Positions 1 through 6,603 of a stretch of DNA of 8,025 bases are shown one piece after another. Source of the DNA: Robiginitomaculum sp. (lineage in GTDB: Bacteria > Pseudomonadota > Alphaproteobacteria > Caulobacterales > Maricaulaceae); NCBI GenBank assembly GCA_021647805.1, contig JAKITZ010000106.1, positions 1 to 8,025 on the forward strand. Direction: 5' to 3'. Position numbers and translations under genes: made by a program. Numbering within the stretch: position 1 is the stretch's first letter; each line of letters opens with the position of its first letter. The notes under the pieces were generated by a model. That model was not told the DNA's origin. It saw nothing but the letters and a program-made list of their open reading frames with translations, and ran no database searches.

Positions 1-732
1 TTGATACAGATCGGCAATGCGCAAAAGATCAGCACTGGTGTGCAGGCTTTCATCAGCACAAAAAGCAAAATCAGTATTTATTTCGGCCAGTTCGCCATCG
101 GCACCCGCAGGCATTGGTTGTTCGATAGCAACGATATTTAACTCCTTGCTCATTTCCAGCAATTCGCCAAGTGTTTGTTTGTCAAAGCCCTCATTGCCAT
201 CGAATATCAATTTGGCATCAGGACGTGCCGATGCAATGGACATTACCCGCGCAGGATCACTACCATCACCGGCCAGCTTTACTTTTAACAATGGGTAATT
301 TTTTGCAATAATAGCTGCTTCTGCCATTTGCTGTGGCCGGCCAAGCGACAAAGTAATTGCGGTTATTGCCGGCTTTGGCTTGGGCAACCCCGCTAACTGC
401 CAAACAGGTTTACCGCTTTGCTGCGCTTGCAAATCCCAAAAAGCGCAATCAACAGCATTTCTTGCGGCTCCTGCCGGTAAAGCTTCTTGCAATTCGCACC
501 GGCTCAATCCCGCACGCAAAGCCGAAGTTATCGATTTGATTTGCGCGGTAACGCTATCTATAGTTTCGCCATACCGGCCATAGGGAACGCACTCGCCACG
601 GCCAGAATGCTCGCCCTGTTTCAAAGTAACCACAATTACTTCGGCAGTAATTTTAGAGCCACGAGATATTCTAAAATCACCAGTTATCGGCCAATTTTGG
701 CTCTCAATCTGCAATTCACTCGCTCTGCCCAT
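1..732 (-). CDS. dgcA: Dipeptide epimerase / N-acetyl-Glu racemase, enolase superfamily (3' end cut by window)
   Basis: This is an enolase-superfamily enzyme of the L-Ala-D/L-Glu epimerase group (YcjG/YkfB), closest in my recollection to alphaproteobacterial DgcA, a cytoplasmic epimerase/racemase acting on Glu-containing dipeptides or N-acetyl-Glu. Only 244 N-terminal residues are in the window; such proteins usually run to about 320-350. The N-terminal capping domain spans roughly residues 7-115 and includes GRGECVPYGRYGET (44-57). The barrel domain follows. The catalytic KxK motif is K150-V-K152, and the three Mg ligands fit D178 (FDGNEGF), E204 (IEQP) and D227 (ADES). The second catalytic lysine should lie off the left edge. 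The start is ATG at 732; an in-frame stop lies at 745-747 with no other start between, so this start is secure, although the ribosome site (GAAAG) is weak. It is divergent from mlaE. Dipeptide versus N-acetyl-Glu specificity cannot be settled here; a dgcN neighbour beyond the edge would favour the latter. Confidence 0.85.
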   Translation of the reverse strand, partial: MGRASELQIESQNWPITGDFRISRGSKITAEVIVVTLKQGEHSGRGECVPYGRYGETIDSVTAQIKSITSALRAGLSRCELQEALPAGAARNAVDCAFWDLQAQQSGKPVWQLAGLPKPKPAITAITLSLGRPQQMAEAAIIAKNYPLLKVKLAGDGSDPARVMSIASARPDAKLIFDGNEGFDKQTLGELLEMSKELNIVAIEQPMPAGADGELAEINTDFAFCADESLHTSADLLRIADLYQ

Positions 733-781
733 ATCGTTATTCTTTCACTTGTTGCTATTGAGCACTTTTATATACCCCAGA
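733..781. promoter_or_regulatory. Divergent dgcA / mlaE intergenic promoter region
   Basis: This 49-base AT-rich spacer must hold the promoters of both flanking genes. On the minus strand, TATAAA (complement of 767-772) is a plausible -10 box for dgcA, but its -35 region inside the mlaE start is poor. On the plus strand, TATATA (769-774) with TTCACT (744-749) is a weak -35/-10 pair with a long 19-base spacer. If this TATATA is used, transcription would begin about at the ATG at 782, so mlaE could be leaderless or start at the ATG at 800. The assignment is inference from box matching only. Confidence 0.25.
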
Positions 782-1933
782 ATGGTTATAGAAAAACCTA
801 TGGCAATAGCTGATTTACAATTGCAGGTGCAAACCAGCCAAGACAAAGTAATTATCAGTCCGATCGGCGACTGGCTAATCCTTGACCTGCCAAAGGTAGA
901 AAAACAATTACAAGCCTTGCTAAAAGATACCAAGACGAAAGAAGTTGTCTTTGAGCTTTCAGGGCTTGGAAAAATTGACATGGCCAGCGCATTTGTATTA
1001 TCGCAGCTAATCAGCTACTCGCCCAACCCAAATTCCGATGAACACTTTTCCGGCAACCACCCTTATGTCCGCCAGTTAATGCAAGCAGCGCTTGAAAATT
1101 CCAATGTTTGCTTAATCCCGCCGCCAAGACCACATTTTGTTGATGTTTTGATCCGCATCGGCCACGCTATGGAAGATATGTGGGCGGATCTGGTTGGAAC
1201 TTTTGCTTTTGCCGGACGGTTATTCCAAACCATGTTTCGCAGCTTATTACACCCCAAGCGATTACGTTGGCCGTCAATATTTTCCATTGCCGAAGAGGCC
1301 GGCGTTAACGCCTTACCGATAGTTGCTTTATTGTCGTTCTTTATGGGTGCGGTAATGGCATTTTTAAGTGCCAATTTATTGTCCAGTTTCGGCGCATCAT
1401 TGTTTACCGTTGACCTAGTTGGCTTGGCGGTTTTACGTGAATTTGCAGTGATAATCACGGCAATCATACTTGCAGGGCGATCCAATTCCGCCTTTACCGC
1501 CGAAATTGGCTCCATGCGAATGCAACAAGAAATTGATGCCATGAAAGTATTGGGCATTGATCCGTTCGAGGCACTGGTTTTACCGCGAGTTATTGCTTGT
1601 GTGTTGATGATACCATTACTGGTTTTTGCCGCGATGATAGCCGGTCTGGTCGGTGGAGCATTAGTCGCATGGTTAGAGCTTGGCATTAGCCCTAGCCTGT
1701 TCATTTCGCGCTTACATGCAGAAGTGGATATCCAACATTTTTGGGTTGGAATGTCCAAGGCTCCGGTGTTTGCGCTGATCATCGCCTTGATCGGTTGCCG
1801 CCAAGGCTTGCTGGTTGAGGGTAATGTTGAATCATTAGGCCGCCGAACAACGTTATCGGTGGTTCAAGCTCTGTTTGCTATAATTCTGGTAAACGCAATA
1901 TTCGCCATGATTTATATGGAATTGAATATATGA
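782..1933 (+). CDS. mlaE: MlaE-family lipid ABC transporter permease with N-terminal STAS domain
   Basis: This is the inner-membrane permease of an Mla-type ABC transporter moving phospholipids or other lipids between the inner membrane and the periplasm. With the ATG at 782 it has 383 residues. Residues about 12-115 look like a STAS domain (the MlaB role, fused here), with core ELSGLGKIDMASAFVL at 58-73. The MlaE permease follows from about 140: amphipathic elbow (FAGRLFQTMFRSLL, 143-156), then about five membrane helices near 176-198, 205-232, 268-300, 324-345 and 357-380. The family hallmark EIGSMRMQQEIDAMKVLGID (241-260) is intact. The expected phosphorylatable Thr/Ser of the STAS motif is replaced by Met67. 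The stop overlaps the mlaF start (ATGA). The start is uncertain: ATG 782 and ATG 800 are both possible, neither with a clear Shine-Dalgarno; a TTG at 749 is less likely. The family call is secure; the lipid cargo is unknown. Confidence 0.93.
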   Translation: MVIEKPMAIADLQLQVQTSQDKVIISPIGDWLILDLPKVEKQLQALLKDTKTKEVVFELSGLGKIDMASAFVLSQLISYSPNPNSDEHFSGNHPYVRQLMQAALENSNVCLIPPPRPHFVDVLIRIGHAMEDMWADLVGTFAFAGRLFQTMFRSLLHPKRLRWPSIFSIAEEAGVNALPIVALLSFFMGAVMAFLSANLLSSFGASLFTVDLVGLAVLREFAVIITAIILAGRSNSAFTAEIGSMRMQQEIDAMKVLGIDPFEALVLPRVIACVLMIPLLVFAAMIAGLVGGALVAWLELGISPSLFISRLHAEVDIQHFWVGMSKAPVFALIIALIGCRQGLLVEGNVESLGRRTTLSVVQALFAIILVNAIFAMIYMELNI

Positions 1934-2703
1934 GCCAAGAAACTATCATAGAAATACGCTCATTACGCAATAGCTTTGGCTCACATGTAGTGCATGAAAA
2001 CCTTGATCTCGATGTTTATACTGGTGAAGTTTTAGGTGTGGTTGGCGGCTCTGGCACTGGCAAGTCGGTTTTAATGAATACAATATTAAACCTGCGTCAC
2101 GCGCAAAATGGCAGTATACAAGTTTTTGGCACTGAAATCACCACTGCCGGGCAACAAACCATCAGCAAGCTATCGCGGCATTGGGGAGTTTTGTTTCAAC
2201 ACGGAGCGTTATTTTCTTCGCTAAATGTCCGTGAAAATGTCAAAGCTCCAATGCGCGAACACACTGATTTATCCGATTCTATGATGAATGAATTGGCAGA
2301 TTTACGCATATCACTGGCCGGATTAGATCCTGACGCCGGTGCAAAATATCCGTCCGAGCTATCCGGTGGCATGGTTAAGAGAGCAGCCTTAGCGCGAGCA
2401 TTATCACTTGATCCGCAATTATTATTCCTTGACGAACCAACCTCTGGTCTTGATCCAATTAGCGCAGCAGCATTTGATGAATTGATACTCGAGCTTAAAG
2501 AGACATTAGGTCTGACCGTGTTTATGATCACTCATGATCTGGACAGTTTACATACTATTTGTGATCGGGTGGCGGTCTTAGCTGATAGAAAAATAGAAAT
2601 TGTTGCGCCGATTGATCAGTTATTGCATTGTTCGCACCCTTGGGTACAGGAATACTTTCATGGACCACGGGGTCGGGCGGCATTGGGAACGGGAGAGGTT
2701 TGA
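1930..2703 (+). CDS. mlaF: MlaF-type ATP-binding protein of lipid ABC transporter
   Basis: This is the cytoplasmic ATPase that drives the MlaE permease. It has 257 residues, close to the usual MlaF length. All nucleotide-binding elements are present: Walker A GGSGTGKS (39-46), Q-loop Gln90, signature LSGGM (144-148), Walker B LLFLDEP (164-170) with catalytic Glu169, D-loop SGLD (172-175) and the switch His202. The C-terminus ends with the MlaF-typical EYFHGPRGRAA stretch (241-251); in E. coli the corresponding tail reaches across to the partner subunit. The start ATG overlaps the mlaE stop in an ATGA arrangement, with only a weak ribosome site, so translational coupling is likely. The stop overlaps the mlaD start by one base (TGATG). 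Nothing is missing, so I expect an active ATPase. Confidence 0.95.
   Translation: MSQETIIEIRSLRNSFGSHVVHENLDLDVYTGEVLGVVGGSGTGKSVLMNTILNLRHAQNGSIQVFGTEITTAGQQTISKLSRHWGVLFQHGALFSSLNVRENVKAPMREHTDLSDSMMNELADLRISLAGLDPDAGAKYPSELSGGMVKRAALARALSLDPQLLFLDEPTSGLDPISAAAFDELILELKETLGLTVFMITHDLDSLHTICDRVAVLADRKIEIVAPIDQLLHCSHPWVQEYFHGPRGRAALGTGEV
2691..2698 (+). promoter_or_regulatory. Ribosome binding site that fixes the mlaD start
   Basis: GGGAGAGG lies 4 bases before the ATG at 2703. It supports that start over an in-frame upstream one at 2628, which would add 25 non-membrane residues read from inside mlaF. Confidence 0.7.
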
Positions 2704-3659
2704 TGGAATCAGAATCCAGATATGCGATTGTCGGGGTGTTTGTGCTAACAGTAATTACTGCGGCAATTGTATTTGTTATTTGGCTGGGGCAGATCAGTTT
2801 CGACAAAGAATATTCCGATTATCAAGTGGTGTTCAAAGGCCCGGTACACGGCTTATCGCAATCCGGCGAGGTGCGTTTTAACGGTATTAAAGTTGGCGAG
2901 GTAACTAAACTTGGCCTTGATCCTGATGATCCCAATATGGTGTTGGCGCAAATTCGCATATTCGCGGAAACTCCGGTCAAAAAAGACAGCTATGCCCAGT
3001 TGGAGCCGCAAGGTATCACCGGGCTTTCCTACATCCAGATTTATGGTGGCACCCATAGTAGTGAGAAACTAAGTCGAGATCCGGGCAATTTGTTCGCCAG
3101 AATTCCCTCAAAAACCGCACAATTAGAGGGCTTGGTGGCTGGCGGTGAAGATGTGTTATTATCCGCTAATACCGCTTTGGTGCGGGTTAATGCCGTTTTG
3201 AGCACCGCAAATATCGATGAATTTACTAAAATTTTGGCCAATGTACGGGTGATTTCCGAACAATTAGCCGCTGAAAAAGATCTGGTTGCTAATTTGAACG
3301 AAGCTTTAATTGCCGCAAGCAATGCCGCCAAAGAGATGCAAATTGCTGCCGAAGCCATTACTGAGTTCTCACTTGCTGGCACCAAACTCGTTGAAGGCGA
3401 CACCACAATAATGATTGCACAAATTGATGCTGCCGCCGAAGAATTAGAGCAGGTTTCTAAACAGGCAAGTCAGTTACTATTAGGTATTTCCGATCCTTTG
3501 CAACAGTTTTCCAATGAAGGTTTAACCGAACTGGTAATGGCAATAACCGATTTACGAGCAATGTTGCAAGCAACGACAAGAGTAATAGAAGAAGTTGACC
3601 GCAACCCGTCAGAATTTATTGCCGGCGAGCCAATAACCGAAATAGAGGTGCCACGATGA
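2703..3659 (+). CDS. mlaD: MlaD-type MCE-domain periplasmic lipid-binding protein
   Basis: This is a membrane-anchored MCE protein, expected to form a hexameric ring on the periplasmic side of the MlaE/MlaF complex and to conduct lipids through its pore. It has 318 residues. A single N-terminal membrane helix covers about 9-29 (IVGVFVLTVITAAIVFVIWL). One MCE domain covers about 38-117, with GEVRFNGIKVGEV (55-67) and the pore-loop region GITGLSYIQIYGG (104-116). From about 140 to 300 there is a long Ala/Leu/Glu-rich region, probably helical or coiled-coil, ending in the NPSEFIAGEP segment (301-310). E. coli MlaD is much shorter (under 200 residues), so the tail could extend across the periplasm. 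The stop overlaps the next start in ATGA. Family identity is firm; the tunnel role of the tail is inference. Confidence 0.92.
   Translation: MESESRYAIVGVFVLTVITAAIVFVIWLGQISFDKEYSDYQVVFKGPVHGLSQSGEVRFNGIKVGEVTKLGLDPDDPNMVLAQIRIFAETPVKKDSYAQLEPQGITGLSYIQIYGGTHSSEKLSRDPGNLFARIPSKTAQLEGLVAGGEDVLLSANTALVRVNAVLSTANIDEFTKILANVRVISEQLAAEKDLVANLNEALIAASNAAKEMQIAAEAITEFSLAGTKLVEGDTTIMIAQIDAAAEELEQVSKQASQLLLGISDPLQQFSNEGLTELVMAITDLRAMLQATTRVIEEVDRNPSEFIAGEPITEIEVPR
3644..3650 (+). promoter_or_regulatory. Ribosome binding site for the lipoprotein gene
   Basis: AGAGGTG, inside the end of mlaD, lies 5 bases before the ATG at 3656. It shows that the fourth operon gene can be initiated independently of pure coupling. 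Confidence 0.6.
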
Positions 3660-4258
3660 AATTGAAAATCACCATATTGATAACAATGGCTTTGCTGCTT
3701 GGCGGATGTATTTCACTATTACCTGATGCAGGGCCTGGCCCGGATATTTACCGTTTGTCAAAGATTGTGCAAACAACACAAAAACAAAAAACTGATACTT
3801 TGATTTTATTGCCTCTGGTGCAAGCACCAAGGGAACTAAAGAATAATCGCGTAGCCTTAATTACTGGCCAACAAAGTATTTCTTATGCTGCAAACGCCAG
3901 ATGGGCTTCATCAACACCAGAAATGTTACAGGTGCTATTTGCCGATGCTTTGCGTAATCAACCATATATCGGGGTTGTCTATCCAACGGACGGCATCCAT
4001 GCTGATTTTGAGATACGAATTATCTTGCAAAATTTTGAAGCAGTTTATGATCAGGGACAAAAAACTGCTCCAATCGCAAAAGTTCAAATACTGGTCAGAC
4101 TAATTGATCGCAAAACCAGAACTTTGGTTACCGAAAAAACCATCTCCAGCTCTGCCCGATCCAGTGATGTCCGGCTCGGCTCTATCGTTGCAGCAATCGA
4201 TCAAGCAAGCCACAATGTGGCAATTGATATGAGCAATTGGGTTGGCAGCAACAAATAA
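3656..4258 (+). CDS. ABC-type transport auxiliary lipoprotein (PqiC-like, PF03886-type)
   Basis: This is a 200-residue lipoprotein of the ABC-transporter auxiliary family to which E. coli PqiC belongs. It has a short basic start, a hydrophobic helix (5-15) and the lipobox LLGGC with lipidated Cys18. Residue 19 is Ile, not Asp, so export to the outer membrane by Lol is expected. The mature part carries the family pattern SYAANARWASSTPEMLQ (76-92) and the later DFEIRIILQNFEAVYD stretch (117-132). As the last gene of the mlaEFD operon, overlapping mlaD by four bases, it probably docks the MCE assembly to the outer membrane. This role is inferred from PqiC/PqiB and from synteny. No clear terminator follows in the 31 bases before the convergent PepSY gene. 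Confidence 0.88.
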   Translation: MKLKITILITMALLLGGCISLLPDAGPGPDIYRLSKIVQTTQKQKTDTLILLPLVQAPRELKNNRVALITGQQSISYAANARWASSTPEMLQVLFADALRNQPYIGVVYPTDGIHADFEIRIILQNFEAVYDQGQKTAPIAKVQILVRLIDRKTRTLVTEKTISSSARSSDVRLGSIVAAIDQASHNVAIDMSNWVGSNK

Positions 4259-4289
4259 AGTTTGCCAAATATTGCGTGATTAAATCAAT

Positions 4290-5012
4290 TTACCGTTTTC
4301 TACGTCGCAAGCGTGGACGTAATAAAATACGGTGCACTAACAAACCAATACCACTGAACACGAATAAAGTAGAACTAAAAGCCAACAAGATCAGCCACCA
4401 GGTGTTAAAATTAGTGCGATCCTTATAATCCATAATGTGTAACATCCAGAAGAAATCAAACACCCGCCACAAGCTCGAACGATAAGCGATTACCCGCCCC
4501 TCTTCGGCACTAACCCAAATTGTAAAATTCCTTGGCTCCGAAAATTCAGCCCGCCATAATGATTTAGCTCGGCGAACTTCTACGGGGCCTTGATCAACAG
4601 ACCTTAGCTCCAACAATTCTCCCTCGCCACCATAGGCCGCCAAAACCAATTTTTCTGCATTGACTTTGCTCAACGGTAATAAGGATTTACCGGTCATTGC
4701 CGAGACTAATATCTGTTTCTCTTTAGCCTTTATTCGCCATACAGGTTCGCCAACAAAACTTTCTAGATGCAAGCTAGATAACTGCTCGAAACCTGCTTCT
4801 TTGGCCGCAGCAATAGGATCAATATTAACCGTTAAATCCTCTGGCAGCATCATTGGTTCTGCGCGTAATGATTCTGAACGCACGTCTTCTATTGGGAAAA
4901 AACTCATCATCAAGCCACCAACTGTCCACATAACAAGTTGTAACCCGATCACCAATCCCACCCATTTATGAACTCTGGTTAAAATGGCTGCGTATTTGAT
5001 CGGTTTGCTCAT
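4290..5012 (-). CDS. PepSY-associated two-helix membrane protein
   Basis: A 240-residue inner-membrane protein with the look of the PepSY-associated TM family, whose members often sit near ferric/flavin reductases, TonB receptors or metal genes. Helix 1 covers about 16-39 after the motif RVHKWVGLVIGLQLVMW (13-29). A periplasmic domain of about 165 residues follows, with a PepSY-like part (about 63-112: DPIAAAKEAGF, then VWRIKAKEKQILVSAMTGK). Helix 2 is about 204-228, with a strongly basic tail RPRLRRRKR (232-240) that keeps the C-terminus in the cytoplasm. FFWMLHIMDY (187-196) is the family's second landmark. His15, His192 and His227 lie at or near helix ends and could bind heme, but this is unproven. 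The start ATG at 5012 has AAGGG about 9 bases upstream. It is divergent from the TSUP gene and convergent with the lipid-transport operon. The exact role is unknown. Confidence 0.8.
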   Translation of the reverse strand: MSKPIKYAAILTRVHKWVGLVIGLQLVMWTVGGLMMSFFPIEDVRSESLRAEPMMLPEDLTVNIDPIAAAKEAGFEQLSSLHLESFVGEPVWRIKAKEKQILVSAMTGKSLLPLSKVNAEKLVLAAYGGEGELLELRSVDQGPVEVRRAKSLWRAEFSEPRNFTIWVSAEEGRVIAYRSSLWRVFDFFWMLHIMDYKDRTNFNTWWLILLAFSSTLFVFSGIGLLVHRILLRPRLRRRKR

Positions 5013-5041
5013 TTGTAATGACCCTTAGATAGTATTATGAT
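5013..5041 (+). promoter_or_regulatory. Sigma70-like promoter of the TSUP permease gene
   Basis: TTGTAA (5013-5018) and TATGAT (5036-5041) are 17 bases apart. They match the consensus at four and five of six positions and would start transcription near 5048, giving a leader of about 18 bases that holds the ribosome site AGGAAG (5057-5062). On the opposite strand the same region has CATAAT as a possible -10 box for the PepSY gene, so the divergent promoters probably overlap. Confidence 0.5.
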
Positions 5042-5065
5042 TATTTCCCATCAGGCAGGAAGCCA

Positions 5066-5824
5066 ATGCCAATTGCAAGTATATTTATCTTAGCAATAGC
5101 TACTTTTATTACCGCATTTTTGTCGGGCATATTTGGTATGGCTGGCGGACTTATATTGATGGGCGTATTGCTCAGTATTTTACCGGTCCCACAAGCAATG
5201 CTTGCCCATGGAATACTGCAAAGTGCGGCCAATGGCTGGCGGTGCTGGTTATTACGACACTCGATAAAATTATCGATTTTTTGGTGGTATTTGGTTGGTG
5301 CTAGTTTAGCCATCGGGTTGTTATTATTGATCGCATGGCGCCCCTCCAGAACCATTGTGTTTGTGTTGTTGGGATTAGTGCCGTTTCTGGTTTGGCTCCC
5401 AAAATCTATTTTTCACTTTGATGCCAACAAACCAAGCCATGCAATATTAGCCGGTTTATTGGTCACTGCATTAAACACATTTGCCGGAGTTGCGGGGCCT
5501 GCTTTGGATATTTTTTTCGTCAGAACCAAACTAACCAGACATCAAATTGTCGCCACCAAATCTGTAACCCAATTGGTGGCGCATATCGTAAAAATAATCT
5601 TCTGGAGCGGCATTGCTTTTGTCGGAATTTCTGAGCAAAACTCTGGACTGCTATTGGTAGTGTTAGTGATGATACCAATTTCTATGTTCGGAACATGGGG
5701 CGGAGGAAAGGTACTAAACCACTTAAATGATCGCTCCTTTTTGCGATGGGTGAAAGTTCTGGTCACAATAATTGGTCTGATTTACCTAATTCGGGCGCTA
5801 CTCCTTTTGATTGGGTGGAGTTAA
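5066..5824 (+). CDS. TSUP-family (TauE/SafE) membrane permease
   Basis: A 252-residue polytopic inner-membrane protein of the TauE/SafE family, whose members move sulfite, sulfonates or other organic or sulfur anions, usually with protons. The family's two-fold repeat can be seen: GIFGMAGGLILMGVLL (21-36) in the first half and TFAGVAGPALDIFFV (138-152) in the second, each in a hydrophobic hairpin. ATKSVTQLVAHIVKIIFW (163-180) is the other familiar segment. I count about seven or eight membrane segments, and the length is normal. The ATG at 5066 has AGGAAG three bases upstream, a rather close spacing. The gene stands alone: it is divergent from the PepSY gene, and its stop is 9 bases from that of the convergent tonB-like gene. 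No sulfur-metabolism gene is in view, so the substrate cannot be inferred. Confidence 0.88.
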   Translation: MPIASIFILAIATFITAFLSGIFGMAGGLILMGVLLSILPVPQAMLAHGILQSAANGWRCWLLRHSIKLSIFWWYLVGASLAIGLLLLIAWRPSRTIVFVLLGLVPFLVWLPKSIFHFDANKPSHAILAGLLVTALNTFAGVAGPALDIFFVRTKLTRHQIVATKSVTQLVAHIVKIIFWSGIAFVGISEQNSGLLLVVLVMIPISMFGTWGGGKVLNHLNDRSFLRWVKVLVTIIGLIYLIRALLLLIGWS

Positions 5825-5833
5825 AACACCTAA

Positions 5834-6487
5834 CTAATCAGCCATTTTGTACTTAATAGAGTTTTTCACCCCATACATAATCACCGCCTTACCATTGGCA
5901 ATTTTCGGATTATATTTCCACTTTGAGATTGCATTTCTGGCAGATCTTTCAAAAACACTGGCTGTACAGTTTACCTTGATATTAAATGGTGAACCGTTGA
6001 TACCAACATCGAAAACAGCAGAACAATTGCCCTCTAAATTTCTTGCCTGTGCATTTAATGGATATGCGGGGTTACTTCTAAAAATTGGCTGAATATCGCG
6101 ATCTATCTTGAACTTCGCCTGCATGCCAGCAATTCCTACCTTGTCCAAATTTGGTATCGCCCAAGAGCTATTGGCAATACTTGCCGTTGGTAAAGAGGAA
6201 ACCGTTTTTTCAATTTGAGGAAGTGCTGGCGGTGGCGTTACCTCAACTTCGCGTTTTATTTTTTCATCGCGAATTCGCGGATCTTTCTCCTCAACAACCG
6301 GGTTTATATCAAACCTTGGATTTTCCTCTTTTTCCGGTAATGCTTGCATATCAAGCGTCACCATAAATTTCATTATTAGAAACAAGCTGATTGTGATGAT
6401 AGCAGCCATTGGAAGAACTGATATAAACCTGCCATTACTTCCGGCAAATAGATTAAACCATTGTTGGTCATTTACATAAATATTCAT
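5834..6487 (-). CDS. TonB-family energy transducer
   Basis: A 217-residue inner-membrane-anchored protein that should couple an ExbB/ExbD proton channel to outer-membrane TonB-dependent receptors. One membrane helix lies at about 22-43 (ISVLPMAAIITISLFLIMKF). The periplasmic linker (44-130) is short and charged, with only one Pro cluster (PPPALP, 85-90) instead of long Pro-Lys repeats. The TonB C-terminal domain runs from about 132, with NPAYPLNAQARNLEG (139-153), AVFDVGINGSPFNIKV (157-172) and ISKWKYNPKIANGK (187-200). Cys155 and Cys174 flank the first strand pair and may form a disulfide. I prefer the ATG at 6487, preceded by AAGGGGA, over the in-frame GTG at 6514, which would add nine residues. 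No exbB/exbD is in the window, so it must use channel proteins encoded elsewhere. The upstream TPR gene ends at a terminator, so this gene probably has its own promoter. Confidence 0.88.
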   Translation of the reverse strand: MNIYVNDQQWFNLFAGSNGRFISVLPMAAIITISLFLIMKFMVTLDMQALPEKEENPRFDINPVVEEKDPRIRDEKIKREVEVTPPPALPQIEKTVSSLPTASIANSSWAIPNLDKVGIAGMQAKFKIDRDIQPIFRSNPAYPLNAQARNLEGNCSAVFDVGINGSPFNIKVNCTASVFERSARNAISKWKYNPKIANGKAVIMYGVKNSIKYKMAD

Positions 6488-6493
6488 TGGACG

Positions 6494-6500
6494 TCCCCTT
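6494..6500 (-). promoter_or_regulatory. Ribosome binding site that fixes the tonB-like start
   Basis: On the minus strand AAGGGGA ends six bases before the ATG at 6487. The alternative GTG at 6514 would lie upstream of this site. Confidence 0.65.
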
Positions 6501-6603
6501 TTATCGCCCCCCACGGCTAATAATAAGCTGCCCCTAAAGATGTATTATCTGTAATATTGTGCTGTTAGTTCGGCGAAATAAAGACTTTTTCATGCCGAGA
6601 TTT

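Noticed and set aside
357..813. Several plus-strand frames of 60-108 residues opposite dgcA
   Set aside because: They overlap each other and the convincing epimerase frame on the minus strand, and none resembles a known protein.
1063..1782. 239-residue open frame on the minus strand within mlaE
   Set aside because: It is fully antisense to a clear MlaE permease, has no ribosome site or recognisable domain, and its composition is that of a mirrored membrane-protein frame.
2628..2702. Longer N-terminus for mlaD starting inside mlaF
   Set aside because: The extra 25 residues come from out-of-frame mlaF sequence; the ATG at 2703 has a strong ribosome site and puts the membrane helix at the expected place.
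3041..3406. 121-residue open frame on the minus strand within mlaD
   Set aside because: It is antisense to the Ala/Glu-rich helical tail of the MCE protein, whose codons produce few stops on the other strand; no domain or start signal is seen.
4259..4289. Terminator between the lipoprotein and PepSY genes
   Set aside because: I looked for a hairpin with a U-run in the 31-base convergent gap and found only very short imperfect repeats.
6488..6514. GTG start for the tonB-like gene at 6514
   Set aside because: The ribosome site AAGGGGA lies between this GTG and the ATG at 6487, so the ATG is the better start.
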